Below, piece by piece: positions 33,010-42,143 of a stretch of 64,000 bases of DNA (position 1 is the stretch's first letter; every line of letters begins with the position of its first letter). This stretch comes from Vibrio injensis (GTDB taxonomy: Bacteria; Pseudomonadota; Gammaproteobacteria; Enterobacterales; Vibrionaceae). Below the pieces are notes generated by a model that ran no database searches, was not told where the DNA came from, and was given only the letters and a program-made list of their open reading frames with translations. The DNA is taken from NCBI RefSeq assembly GCF_001895205.1, contig NZ_BDJF01000025.1:62001-126000 (forward strand), in the 5' to 3' direction. The translations under genes were made by a program, and so were the position numbers.

Positions 33010-34932
33010 ATGATTATCTTCTCTGACATTCAATTACTCCGTGGCGGAAAACCGCTGCTTGATAAAGCCTCAGCCACTATTCATCCCGGCGATAAAGTCG
33101 GTTTGGTCGGCAAAAATGGCTGCGGTAAATCAACGCTATTTGCATTAATGAAAGAGGAGCTATCGATTGATGCCGGCTCATTTAATCAACCGGCTCATTG
33201 GGAATTGGCCTGGGTTGCCCAAGAAACGCCCGCTTTAGAGCGACAAGCTTTAGAGTATGTGATTGATGGTGATCGAGAATATCGTCGCTTAGAACAACAA
33301 CTCCGTGAAGCAGAACAGCAAGATAATGGCACCCGTGTCGCCGAATTACATGGTCATATTGAAACCATTGGTGGTTATAGTATTCAAGCGCGTGCAGCCG
33401 AACTGCTGGATGGTTTAGGCTTTAGTCAGCAACAAATGAGTTGGAATTTGACCCAATTTTCTGGTGGTTGGCGTATGCGCCTTAACCTTGCCCAAGCGCT
33501 GATTTGTCGCTCTGATTTGCTGCTGCTTGATGAACCAACCAACCACCTCGATTTAGATGCGGTCATGTGGCTCGAGCGTTGGCTACAAACCTATCCTGGT
33601 ACGTTATTACTGATCTCTCACGATCGCGATTTTCTTGATCCGATCGTCAATCGGATTATCCATATTGAAAATCAGCAGCTCAATGAATACACCGGTAACT
33701 ACTCATCGTTTGAAGTACAACGCGCGCAAAAGCTAATGCAGCAACAAGCGCAATATCAAAAACAGCAAAAGCAGATGGCACACATGCAAAGCTATATTGA
33801 TCGCTTTCGCTATAAAGCCTCAAAAGCGCGCCAAGCACAAAGCCGAATTAAAGCACTGGAAAAAATGGAGCAAGTTTTACCAGCGCAATTTGATAACCCC
33901 TTTAGCTTTGAGTTTCGTCAACCCGCAGCCTTGCCTAATCCGATTTTAATGATGGATAACGTGGCCGCCGGATATGACGATCGACTGATCCTCGAAAAGA
34001 TTCGTCTTAACTTAGTCCCGGGTAGCCGAATTGGTTTGCTAGGACGTAATGGCGCGGGTAAATCAACATTAATCAAACTGCTCTCCAGTGAACTGAAACC
34101 GCAAAGTGGCGATCTCACTTACTCTCAAGGCGTGAAAATCGGCTACTTTGCCCAGCATCAGTTGGAAACATTACATCCACAAGAAACGCCGTTACAGCAC
34201 ATGATGCAGATTGCTCCTGATAAAACCGAACTTGAGCTGCGCAATTATTTAGGCAGTTTTGGTTTTCAGGGGGAAAAAGCGCTAGAAAAAGTGGCCCCTT
34301 TCTCCGGGGGCGAGAAAGCCCGTTTAGTACTAGCACTGATTGTCTGGCAAAAACCTAATCTGTTGTTGTTGGACGAACCGACCAACCATTTAGATTTAGA
34401 CATGCGCCAAGCTTTGACCTTTGCCTTACAAAGCTTTGAGGGAGCGATGGTGATCGTCAGTCATGACCGTTATCTACTACGCGCAACCACTGACGAGCTG
34501 TATTTAGTGCATGATCAGCAAGTCGCTCCTTTTGATGGTGACTTAACCGATTACTACAAATGGCTAACCGATCAACAGAAAATTGCGCGTAAAGAAGCCC
34601 AAGCCACTCAACCCGTCAAAGACAGCACCAACAGTGCTGCAGCGAAAAAAGAACAAAAACGCCGCGAAGCCGATTTTCGTAAACAGACCGCGCCAATTCG
34701 CAAAAAATTGACACAGTTAGAAGAGAAAATGGATAAGTTGAATGCGATTCTCGCTCAAGCCGAGTTAACCCTTTCTGAGTCCAGTTTGTATGACGCGGAG
34801 AATAAAGCCCAATTAACCGAAGTGATTGCTAATCAGGCCACAGCAAAAAGTGCCCTTGAGCAAGTAGAAAGTGATTGGATGGCCGAGCAAGAACATCTTG
34901 AGCAACTGGAACAGGAATTTCATCAATCATGA
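33010..34932 (+). CDS. yheS: ABC-F family ATPase YheS
   Basis: A 640-residue protein with two ABC domains and no membrane segments, as in ribosome-associated ABC-F translation factors. First domain: Walker A GKNGCGKST at 34-42, signature FSGGWRMRL, Walker B LLLLDEPTNHLDLD. A helical linker rich in Gln and Lys follows (about 230-300). Second domain: Walker A GRNGAGKST near 345, signature FSGGEKARL and LLLLDEPTNHLDLDM. The C-terminal 90 residues are charged and predicted coiled coil. Its stop codon overlaps the next gene by 4 nt (ATGA). Confidence 0.95.
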   Translation: MIIFSDIQLLRGGKPLLDKASATIHPGDKVGLVGKNGCGKSTLFALMKEELSIDAGSFNQPAHWELAWVAQETPALERQALEYVIDGDREYRRLEQQLREAEQQDNGTRVAELHGHIETIGGYSIQARAAELLDGLGFSQQQMSWNLTQFSGGWRMRLNLAQALICRSDLLLLDEPTNHLDLDAVMWLERWLQTYPGTLLLISHDRDFLDPIVNRIIHIENQQLNEYTGNYSSFEVQRAQKLMQQQAQYQKQQKQMAHMQSYIDRFRYKASKARQAQSRIKALEKMEQVLPAQFDNPFSFEFRQPAALPNPILMMDNVAAGYDDRLILEKIRLNLVPGSRIGLLGRNGAGKSTLIKLLSSELKPQSGDLTYSQGVKIGYFAQHQLETLHPQETPLQHMMQIAPDKTELELRNYLGSFGFQGEKALEKVAPFSGGEKARLVLALIVWQKPNLLLLDEPTNHLDLDMRQALTFALQSFEGAMVIVSHDRYLLRATTDELYLVHDQQVAPFDGDLTDYYKWLTDQQKIARKEAQATQPVKDSTNSAAAKKEQKRREADFRKQTAPIRKKLTQLEEKMDKLNAILAQAELTLSESSLYDAENKAQLTEVIANQATAKSALEQVESDWMAEQEHLEQLEQEFHQS

Positions 34933-35399
34933 TACCAACACACGCGCATTCATCATTAACGTTAGAAGGCTTATGGCAATTTAGCCTTGACTATTATGCG
35001 GTTAATGAAGTGAAAGAGGCGTGCTTGTGTCTGCAAAACCAGTTTCAAGGAAATGTAAATTTACTTTTACTGCTCAAATGGTTAGATGAACAACAACTTG
35101 ACATTAGCGACTCAGATTGGCCACGGCTATTGGCACGTTTAAGTCATTCAGAAAGCTTAGTTCACTCTTTTCGTGAGCTGCGTCGTAAGCTAAAGTCTCA
35201 TCTGTCAGAAACACTGTACCGTGAAGCACTGCAATTTGAATTACGGTTAGAAAAACAGCAGCAAGCGGAGCTGGTTGACTGCGTCCAGGGGTTCAAATTA
35301 TCCCCAGCCAGAGACTCCGCATTGACCGAGCGTTACTGTCTTCAACTTGGCGCTGAACATTTGATCCCTCTGTTCTCTTCCCCAATAGAACAAACATAA
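34929..35399 (+). CDS. TIGR02444 family protein of unknown function
   Basis: A 156-residue soluble protein, mostly helical, with no signal peptide or membrane segment. The N-terminal part LEGLWQFSLDYYAVNEVKEACL and the segment VNLLLLLKWLDEQ are the marks of the TIGR02444 family, whose role is not known. Its ATG overlaps the yheS stop codon, so it is translationally coupled to an ABC-F factor, and yheT follows 24 nt later; this points to a co-regulated group but gives no biochemical function. Confidence 0.85.
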   Translation: MIPTHAHSSLTLEGLWQFSLDYYAVNEVKEACLCLQNQFQGNVNLLLLLKWLDEQQLDISDSDWPRLLARLSHSESLVHSFRELRRKLKSHLSETLYREALQFELRLEKQQQAELVDCVQGFKLSPARDSALTERYCLQLGAEHLIPLFSSPIEQT

Positions 35400-35423
35400 C
35401 GATCATTAAGAATTGAGGTTTTT

Positions 35424-36392
35424 ATGTCGCCGTTTATTGCCGCGAATGGATTAACCAATCCACATTTACAAACCCTACTACCGCGCTTAATTCGTCGAGC
35501 GGCTTGCTTTACGCCAGTTTGGCAAACCTTAACCACGCCAGATAACGATTTCCTCGATTTAGCTTGGAGTGAATCGGCCAAGCCATCTGTCGATAAACCT
35601 ATTTTTGTTTTATTCCATGGTTTAGAGGGCAGCTTTTATAGCCCTTATGCGAATGGATTGATGGGGGCATTTGCCCAACATGGTTGGCTATCGGTGATGA
35701 TGCATTTTCGAGGTTGCAGCGGAAAACCCAACCGCTTAGCACGAGCTTACCATTCCGGTGAGACCGAAGACGCGCGTTTCGTACTTGAATACCTACGCGA
35801 ACAATTTCCTCAACGTACCATCATCGCGACTGGAGTCTCTTTAGGCGGTAATATGCTGGTCAATTATTTGGCGCGCTATCAGGATGATCCTATTGTCGAT
35901 GCGGCAACCATCATTTCCGCACCACTGGATTTAGCCGCGTGTTCGCAACGTATTGAACAGGGCTTTTCAAAAGTTTATCGTCGCTATTTACTCTCGTCAT
36001 TAAAAAACAACGCCTTAAAAAAAGCGCCATTACTGCAAAACGAGCTAGGCTTAACCACCCAATGTATCCGCCGGGTGAGCAAACTCTACCAATTTGATGA
36101 TTTGATCACTGCACCGCTGCATGGTTTTAAAGATGCACAGGACTACTATCAACAATGCTCAGGTATTATCAAATTAAATGCGATTACCATTCCCACGCTG
36201 ATCATTCATGCAGCCGATGATCCGTTTATGACTGAAGCAGTTATCCCGCGTGGTCCTTTAAACCCGCAGATTAATTACCAATTGTTTGAGCATGGTGGCC
36301 ATGTTGGCTTTTTAACTGGCAGCTTAGGTCAACCTAAGTTCTGGCTAGAGCAGGCTTTGCCGAGTTACTACGCTGATTGGCGACAGAGATAA
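35424..36392 (+). CDS. yheT: Alpha/beta hydrolase YheT
   Basis: A 322-residue hydrolase of the YheT/AB-hydrolase_1 family; the substrate is unknown. The nucleophile elbow GVSLGGN places Ser139 as the catalytic residue; the acid is likely in HAADDPFM near 270 and the base is the His of EHGGHVGF near 293. The oxyanion region FHGLEGSFYSPYA near residue 64 is also typical. It is the third gene of the yheS operon and is followed by yheU after 70 nt. Confidence 0.92.
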   Translation: MSPFIAANGLTNPHLQTLLPRLIRRAACFTPVWQTLTTPDNDFLDLAWSESAKPSVDKPIFVLFHGLEGSFYSPYANGLMGAFAQHGWLSVMMHFRGCSGKPNRLARAYHSGETEDARFVLEYLREQFPQRTIIATGVSLGGNMLVNYLARYQDDPIVDAATIISAPLDLAACSQRIEQGFSKVYRRYLLSSLKNNALKKAPLLQNELGLTTQCIRRVSKLYQFDDLITAPLHGFKDAQDYYQQCSGIIKLNAITIPTLIIHAADDPFMTEAVIPRGPLNPQINYQLFEHGGHVGFLTGSLGQPKFWLEQALPSYYADWRQR

Positions 36393-36462
36393 AAATTAGC
36401 GTCCTATTGCAGCGAAACATCGTAAAACAGAGATTATCAGTTCATAAAATCATGAGGTATTT

Positions 36463-36672
36463 ATGATCGTTCCTTGGCAACAGATCGCCAGTGAAACTTT
36501 ACACAATTTAATTCGTGAGTTCGTCTTAAGGGAAGGCACTGACTACGGTGAAAGTGAAATCAGCTTACAAGATAAAATCGATCAAGTTATCGCTCAACTG
36601 CGCAGTGGACAAGCGATGATCGTCTATTCTGAGTTACACGAAACGATCGATATTAAAACGACCACTCGCTGA
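36463..36672 (+). CDS. yheU: YheU family protein
   Basis: A 69-residue acidic protein of unknown function. [20 protein letters not shown] and the segment [19 protein letters not shown] are strongly conserved in the family. It has no signal peptide or cysteine. It lies between yheT and prkB in the same order as in E. coli. Confidence 0.9.
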   Translation: MIVPWQQIASETLHNLIREFVLREGTDYGESEISLQDKIDQVIAQLRSGQAMIVYSELHETIDIKTTTR

Positions 36673-36766
36673 CAGAAAAAATCGGCGTTTTCTGCTGCGT
36701 TTTTTCCATGATATAGTGAAGCAGTCATGGGCTTCGCCCTTCAAGGATTACTAGACAAGGTTTGTC

Positions 36767-37636
36767 ATGTCAGCAAAACACCCCATTATTGCGGTCACCG
36801 GTTCATCAGGCGCTGGTACAACGACCACATCAGAAGCTTTCCGTAAAATGTTCAATATGATGAACATTAAACCCGCTTGGGTGGAAGGTGATAGCTTCCA
36901 CCGCTTCACGCGACCAGAAATGGATATTGAAATCCGCAAAGCAAGGGAACAAGGTCGACATATTAGCTACTTCGGGCCACAAGCGAATGACTTCCCTGCT
37001 CTGCAAGATTTTTTCCGCCAATATGGCAAAACGGGGGCAGGACAAATCCGTCGTTATCTACATACTTTCGATGAAGCCGTCCCCTATAATCAGATGCCCG
37101 GAACCTTTACACCTTGGCAGCAACTGCCTGACGATACTAATGTCTTGTTTTATGAGGGATTACACGGCGGTGTGGTCGATGGTGACATTAATGTCGCGCA
37201 ACATGTCGATTTTTTAATTGGTATGGTCCCAATTGTCAATTTAGAGTGGATTCAAAAGTATGTGCGCGATACTCGTGATCGCGGCCATTCCCGTGAAGCC
37301 GTCATGGATTCTATCGTTCGCTCAATGGACGATTATCTGAATTACATTACCCCACAGTTTTCGCGTACGCACATTAACTTTCAACGAGTGCCTACGGTCG
37401 ATACCTCAAATCCTCTCAACGCGAAAGGCATACCGAGTTTGGATGAAAGCTTTGTGGTGATCCGTTTACGCGGCATAAAGAATGTCGATTATCCCTATTT
37501 ACTGGCGATGATCGACGGCTCGTTTATGTCGCGCCACAACACAATTGTGGTTCCTGGAGGAAAAATGGGCTTTGCCATGGAACTTATCGTACAGCCCTTA
37601 CTCCAGCAATTAATTGAATCGGGAAAAATTGGTTGA
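36767..37636 (+). CDS. prkB: Phosphoribulokinase-like protein PrkB
   Basis: P-loop kinase of the phosphoribulokinase family, found in many heterotrophs without a Calvin cycle; its true substrate there is unsettled. It has 289 residues, with the ATP loop GSSGAGTTT at 12-20, FHRFTRPEMD near 43 and FYEGLHGGVVDGD near 125. No RuBisCO gene is in this window. AAGG lies just ahead of the ATG. It is located upstream of crp, as in enterobacteria, but is separated from it by 290 bp. Confidence 0.9.
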   Translation: MSAKHPIIAVTGSSGAGTTTTSEAFRKMFNMMNIKPAWVEGDSFHRFTRPEMDIEIRKAREQGRHISYFGPQANDFPALQDFFRQYGKTGAGQIRRYLHTFDEAVPYNQMPGTFTPWQQLPDDTNVLFYEGLHGGVVDGDINVAQHVDFLIGMVPIVNLEWIQKYVRDTRDRGHSREAVMDSIVRSMDDYLNYITPQFSRTHINFQRVPTVDTSNPLNAKGIPSLDESFVVIRLRGIKNVDYPYLLAMIDGSFMSRHNTIVVPGGKMGFAMELIVQPLLQQLIESGKIG

Positions 37637-37926
37637 GATACCTCATCTTGACCTGATGAGTAAGAAATTCGCATAATGGGTTAGGCTAAAGTGTAATTAA
37701 CACGATTACTTTTCATACCGTGATCATGTGCACGTTTTTGCGTAAAATATCCATGGTTTGATACGATTAAAATCAAGAAATCGCGTTCGAAAAAGGATAC
37801 TATTCCTTACCGAACACAAGATAGCTTGCAGCCATTAGGAAGTCCTCTTATTCTAGTTAATCCATTAAGGCTTCGCTAAGATATACGGACAGCAGCGAGC
37901 GTACCCTGCAGAGGAAGTGAGATATT
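37637..37926 (+). promoter_or_regulatory. Region upstream of crp with a CRP-like site
   Basis: The 290-bp gap contains CGTGA-N6-GCACG at 37719-37734, a near match to the CRP operator TGTGA-N6-TCACA. A TAAAAT sequence at 37743-37748 could serve as a -10 box, which would place the site over the -35 region. E. coli crp is autoregulated, so a similar role is plausible, but the match is imperfect. Nothing else is recognisable in this stretch. Confidence 0.35.
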
Positions 37927-38559
37927 ATGGTTCTAGGTAAACCTCAAACCGACCCAACACTAGAGTGGTTCCTTTCACATTGTCATATTCATAAGTACCC
38001 ATCCAAAAGCACGCTGATCCATGCGGGCGAAAAGGCGGAAACCTTGTACTACATTGTCAAAGGTTCTGTTGCGGTACTGATTAAAGACGAAGAAGGTAAA
38101 GAGATGATTCTTTCTTACCTTAACCAAGGCGATTTTATCGGCGAACTTGGTCTATTCGAAGAAGATCAAGAGCGTACTGCTTGGGTTCGAGCTAAATCCC
38201 CTTGTGAAGTCGCAGAAATTTCTTTTAAGAAATTCCGCCAATTGATTCAAGTTAACCCCGATATTCTGATGCGTCTATCAGGACAAATGGCCCGTCGTCT
38301 ACAAGTGACCAGCCAAAAAGTCGGTGATTTGGCGTTCCTTGATGTAACCGGTCGTATTGCGCAAACTCTGTTAAACCTAGCAAAACAACCTGATGCTATG
38401 ACACATCCAGATGGCATGCAAATCAAGAGCACTCGTCAAGAAATTGGTCAAATTGTTGGTTGCTCTCGTGAAACCGTTGGCCGTATTCTAAAAATGCTTG
38501 AAGAGCAAAACCTGATATCCGCACACGGTAAAACCATCGTGGTCTACGGCACTCGTTGA
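37927..38559 (+). CDS. crp: cAMP receptor protein (CRP)
   Basis: Global transcription activator for carbon use, and in vibrios also for competence and biofilm control. It has 210 residues and is close to E. coli CRP along its whole length. The cyclic-nucleotide domain (about 1-135) includes [18 protein letters not shown]; the cAMP-contacting Ser of E. coli is a Thr here. The helix-turn-helix is at about 170-192 with [19 protein letters not shown], and the DNA-contacting Arg, Glu and Arg are intact. Residue 168 is Ser where E. coli has Ile. It ends at a strong terminator and is convergent with the ast cluster. Confidence 0.98.
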   Translation: MVLGKPQTDPTLEWFLSHCHIHKYPSKSTLIHAGEKAETLYYIVKGSVAVLIKDEEGKEMILSYLNQGDFIGELGLFEEDQERTAWVRAKSPCEVAEISFKKFRQLIQVNPDILMRLSGQMARRLQVTSQKVGDLAFLDVTGRIAQTLLNLAKQPDAMTHPDGMQIKSTRQEIGQIVGCSRETVGRILKMLEEQNLISAHGKTIVVYGTR

Positions 38560-38591
38560 CCTCTGGTTTGAACATAGCGAATAATCTGAAT

Positions 38592-38623
38592 AAGCTACTT
38601 TAGACATCTAAAGTAGCTTTTTT
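38592..38623 (+). terminator. Intrinsic terminator of crp
   Basis: A perfect 13-bp stem AAGCTACTTTAGA / TCTAAAGTAGCTT is followed by T-rich sequence on the plus strand, 32 nt after the crp stop codon. Confidence 0.85.
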
Positions 38624-38657
38624 GTTGCTCGTCGAGCATGGGGTATTATTCAGAGGA

Positions 38658-39455
38658 TTAAGAACGAAGATCGGTACTTTCAAAGATTTTATCTGCTGAA
38701 GCTGCCACAAAGCCGCTATACAGTTGACCGTTCGCCATTGGATAACGTTTAGCGAACTCATAAAAACCACCGGGGATTACTTCAACACCGTCGTTAAACG
38801 AGACTGGCACCTTATCAGCCATGGTCGAGGACTGTTCTAGTAACACTTCTGGTGTGCCCTTCACTTCACCGCCATTTTCATTGATAGTAAAGCCAGCCTG
38901 ACGCAGATGATCATTGACCGCTTTCACTTCATTAAATGCCTTGAGCTGATTAACACTCACCGTAAAGTGATTGGCACCATAACCATGAGCCGCCAACCAT
39001 GCCGCATATTCGCTCTCTTTAGCTAAGGTTTGATAATCCGCAAACGAGAGATCCCATAGACGACCAGCGTAAAGAAAATCGACATTATCAAAGCGAGTGG
39101 TATCCACTTGAGCCACTAACTTAGCGACTATCGATTGTAACTCTGCGGAGCACTCCTCCACCTTTAATTCACTAATAAACACCTTAGGTTGCTTAGGATC
39201 AGGATGCTCATAATGCTTCGCCACCAGCTTTTTGCTTTCAAACAGATAATCACCACAAGCAACGTAGCCTAAGGCCAGAAACGGCTTGGCCAAAGTCTCT
39301 ATACCCAGTGGTGCTATATTAAAGGTTCGTAAAGCAATGTGGTCATTGATCAGTGCTTCGTCTTCCTGCAGCAAATGATGGACTTTTTCTGCCGCAGGGC
39401 AAAGACGCTGAATATAGTCATTCCATAAACATTGAAAAAGCGTACTTGGCGTCAT
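38658..39455 (-). CDS. DUF1338 family protein, likely metal-dependent oxygenase/decarboxylase
   Basis: A 265-residue protein of the DUF1338 family. The characterised relative HglS (YdcJ type) is an iron-dependent 2-oxoadipate dioxygenase/decarboxylase with a VOC-like fold. Here candidate metal ligands are His38 in NDHIALRTF, the His of GANHFTVSV near 170 and the Glu of GGFYEFAKRYP near 240. The protein is much shorter than HglS (about 450), so its substrate may differ. It lies 91 nt after astD on the same strand, which suggests a role connected with arginine or a related amino acid; that is inference. Confidence 0.75.
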   Translation of the reverse strand: MTPSTLFQCLWNDYIQRLCPAAEKVHHLLQEDEALINDHIALRTFNIAPLGIETLAKPFLALGYVACGDYLFESKKLVAKHYEHPDPKQPKVFISELKVEECSAELQSIVAKLVAQVDTTRFDNVDFLYAGRLWDLSFADYQTLAKESEYAAWLAAHGYGANHFTVSVNQLKAFNEVKAVNDHLRQAGFTINENGGEVKGTPEVLLEQSSTMADKVPVSFNDGVEVIPGGFYEFAKRYPMANGQLYSGFVAASADKIFESTDLRS

Positions 39456-39546
39456 GACGCCTCCTTGTCAGTGGGTGGATAACGCCTCTCGCGATAGAGA
39501 CGTTATGGGTTAAACATTATCGACACGCTTTAGCTGTGTTGACGAT

Positions 39547-41007
39547 TTAAGGCAAAACAAACCCTGGTGATAGTGTTGCGGGTAATTCTGTCGTTTGCCC
39601 TTCCATCGACGCCATTGGGTAAGCACAGTAATCCGCGGCGTAAAACGCGCTGGGACGCAAGTTACCTGACGCACCCGGCCCACCAAAGGGAGCATCGCCA
39701 CTGGCTCCGGTAAGTTGACGGTTACGGTTAACGATGCCAGCGCGAATATGATCAATAAAATATTGCCACTCTTGATCGTCGGTCGACACTAACCCTGCTG
39801 ATAAACCAAAGCGCGTATTATTAGCCAGCGCTACAGCTTGAGGCAGTGTTTGATAACGAATGACTTGCAATAATGGGCCGAAATATTCTTCATCAGGTAA
39901 ATCATTAATCGCAGTGACATCAATAATCCCTGGTGTGACGAACGCCGCTTGTTGAGCCTTCGCGGTTAATAAACATTTTCCGCCTAACGCTTGTAAATTC
40001 GCTTGTGCCGTCAAAATAAACTCAGCGGCGGCACGTGAAATCTGTGGCCCCATAAAGGGGGCAGGATCAGCAAAAGGCTGATCAATGCGCAGCTGATCGG
40101 TCGCTTTTAGCAGTTTATCGAGCAGCTGATCGCCTTTTTTCCCTTCAGGTAAATAAAGGCGACGAGCACAAGTACAGCGTTGTCCTGCACTAATAAAGGC
40201 TGACTGAATAATGGTGTATACCGCCGCATCAATATCGCCATAGTGCTCAGAAATCACCATCGGATTATTGCCGCCCATCTCCAGAGCTAACATTTTATCG
40301 GGTTGACCGGCAAACTGACGATGTAAGAGGTGACCGGTATTGGCACTACCAGTAAAGAGCAAGCCATCAATATTTTTTGATTGCGCGAGCGCAATGCCCG
40401 TTTCTTTCGCACCTTGCACTAGGTTAAGCACACCATCGGGCAATCCCGCCGCTTGCCACAATTGCATCGCTAGCTCACCAGTCCAAGGTGTTTGCTCAGA
40501 GGGTTTAAACACCACGGTATTACCAGCCAGTAAAGCAGGAACAATATGGCCATTGGGCAAATGAGCAGGAAAATTATACGGACCAAATACCGCCATTACG
40601 CCAAGAGGACGATGCCGCAATACAATCGTATTGCCTGCCACCTCACGTTGCTGCTGCCCAGTACGCTCATGATAAGCACGAATAGAAATCGCAATTTTAC
40701 CAGCCATCGCCGCCGCTTCGGTGCGCGTTTCCCATAGCGGTTTGCCGGTTTCTTTGGCAATCACTTCTGCAATTTTTTCACTGTTGGCTTTGACCTGCTC
40801 AGCAAACGCCAACACCACTTGTTCACGCTCAGAAAATGGCCGATTTTTCCATGCGATGAATGCTTGGCGAGCCGCGCTGATCGCTTGTTCAACTTGCTCT
40901 GCCGTGGCGCTATTGCCTTGCCAAATCACTTGATCATCGTAAGGGCTGATTGAACTCAACGCATCGCCTTGTCCAGCAATCCATTGACCTGCTATCCACT
41001 GAGTCAT
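39547..41007 (-). CDS. astD: N-succinylglutamate 5-semialdehyde dehydrogenase
   Basis: Fourth enzyme of arginine succinyltransferase catabolism; oxidises succinylglutamate semialdehyde with NAD. It has 486 residues of the aldehyde dehydrogenase family: [19 protein letters not shown] for substrate and cofactor entry near 135-155, LFTGSANTG near 217, the general-base Glu in [10 protein letters not shown] and the catalytic Cys in GQRCTCARR near 280. The N terminus carries a small tandem repeat, [10 protein letters not shown]. It is 19 nt after astA. Confidence 0.94.
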   Translation of the reverse strand: MTQWIAGQWIAGQGDALSSISPYDDQVIWQGNSATAEQVEQAISAARQAFIAWKNRPFSEREQVVLAFAEQVKANSEKIAEVIAKETGKPLWETRTEAAAMAGKIAISIRAYHERTGQQQREVAGNTIVLRHRPLGVMAVFGPYNFPAHLPNGHIVPALLAGNTVVFKPSEQTPWTGELAMQLWQAAGLPDGVLNLVQGAKETGIALAQSKNIDGLLFTGSANTGHLLHRQFAGQPDKMLALEMGGNNPMVISEHYGDIDAAVYTIIQSAFISAGQRCTCARRLYLPEGKKGDQLLDKLLKATDQLRIDQPFADPAPFMGPQISRAAAEFILTAQANLQALGGKCLLTAKAQQAAFVTPGIIDVTAINDLPDEEYFGPLLQVIRYQTLPQAVALANNTRFGLSAGLVSTDDQEWQYFIDHIRAGIVNRNRQLTGASGDAPFGGPGASGNLRPSAFYAADYCAYPMASMEGQTTELPATLSPGFVLP

Positions 41008-41026
41008 TTTATCTTCCTTCTCTAAA

Positions 41027-42046
41027 CTATTGAGCCAAAATTCTTAACCAATCCCCTTGGTCAACCTGTAATGCTTGAGCCACTTCGGGAGTAATCAATA
41101 CCGTTTCTCGTTCAGGGTTATAGGCCGCTTTTTCAGCGGTAGCACGAAAATGAGTAAATGAGGTATTGCACATTAAATACTGTTGAGTACTGGAGTGACG
41201 GGCAACTTCCACTCTTGCTCGAACCGAATTACGTACCGATTCAATATTACGGACATCACATTCAACGGCTGGGCCGGCATCAAAAATATCGACGTAATTG
41301 CGACAAGTAAATCCTTCGTCTTCCAATAGCTTGAGGGCTGGACGAGTATTCTCGTGCACTTGGCCAATCACCGCTTGAGCTTCAGGACTGAGTAAATTGA
41401 TATAAATCGGCAACTTGGGCATTAAGTCGGCAATAAAACCTTTTTTACCGATCCCAGTTAAATAGTCAGCCAAGGTAAAATCGATCGAAAAGAAGTGCTC
41501 TTGCAGCCACTGCCAAAAGGGAGAATTACCATCCGCATCAGAGACACCTCGCATCTCAGCAAAGATGGTTTTAGAGAAACGTTCTGGATGCTCCGCCATC
41601 ATTAAAAAACGACTCTTCGACATTAAGCGGCCATTTAAACCTTGGCGAAAGTGCTCTCGCAAAAATAAGCTGCAAATTTCTGAGCATCCGGTGTAGTTGT
41701 TACCAAAGGTGAGTAATTTGACGACATTGTTGACCCCAAGCTTATGTGAGGCATGGACAATGGTACTTATATGATAAGAATAAAAAGGGCGATCCCAACC
41801 AACCGCCGCTTCAATACCCGTTGTACCGGCCACCTCTCCGGTTACACTGTCTACACCGACCATTAAATAACCTTCATCCCCTGGTTGCGTCACGGACGGT
41901 TTGGCAAAGCTGTATTCTGAGTGTTCAATACGATTGGTGAGGAGTTCTTGGTTAACGGGCAGTGACGTAAAGCCATGACCCGATTCAATGGCACAGTCAT
42001 GAAGTGCCGGATAGTCAGACGTTGCAATAGGGCGAATAACTAGCAT
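41027..42046 (-). CDS. astA: Arginine N-succinyltransferase
   Basis: Transfers succinyl from succinyl-CoA to arginine, the first step of the AST route. With the ATG at 42046 ([19 protein letters not shown]), which has GGAGGG upstream, it has 339 residues; a frame-open ATG farther upstream has no match to the family. Family marks include [16 protein letters not shown], the [20 protein letters not shown] segment and the [11 protein letters not shown] segment. It is in the order astC-astA-astD; astB and astE were not seen in this window. Confidence 0.95.
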   Translation of the reverse strand: MLVIRPIATSDYPALHDCAIESGHGFTSLPVNQELLTNRIEHSEYSFAKPSVTQPGDEGYLMVGVDSVTGEVAGTTGIEAAVGWDRPFYSYHISTIVHASHKLGVNNVVKLLTFGNNYTGCSEICSLFLREHFRQGLNGRLMSKSRFLMMAEHPERFSKTIFAEMRGVSDADGNSPFWQWLQEHFFSIDFTLADYLTGIGKKGFIADLMPKLPIYINLLSPEAQAVIGQVHENTRPALKLLEDEGFTCRNYVDIFDAGPAVECDVRNIESVRNSVRARVEVARHSSTQQYLMCNTSFTHFRATAEKAAYNPERETVLITPEVAQALQVDQGDWLRILAQ

Positions 42047-42071
42047 CAATATTCCCTCCAGATGCATAGCA

Positions 42072-42129
42072 CTAGGCCAGTTTGGCCTAGCGAAGACAGC
42101 AAACACCCACCGCTATCCATGGTGGGTGT
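42072..42129 (-). promoter_or_regulatory. Two perfect hairpins between astC and astA
   Basis: ACACCCACC / GGTGGGTGT (9-bp stem, 42103-42129) lies 15 nt after the astC stop; CTAGGCCA / TGGCCTAG (8-bp stem, 42072-42090) follows, 26 nt before the astA start. On the minus strand the first is followed by TTTG only, so it would be at most a weak terminator. They may tune downstream expression or protect the astC message. Confidence 0.6.
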
Positions 42130-42143
42130 GAATAGCAGAAAGA

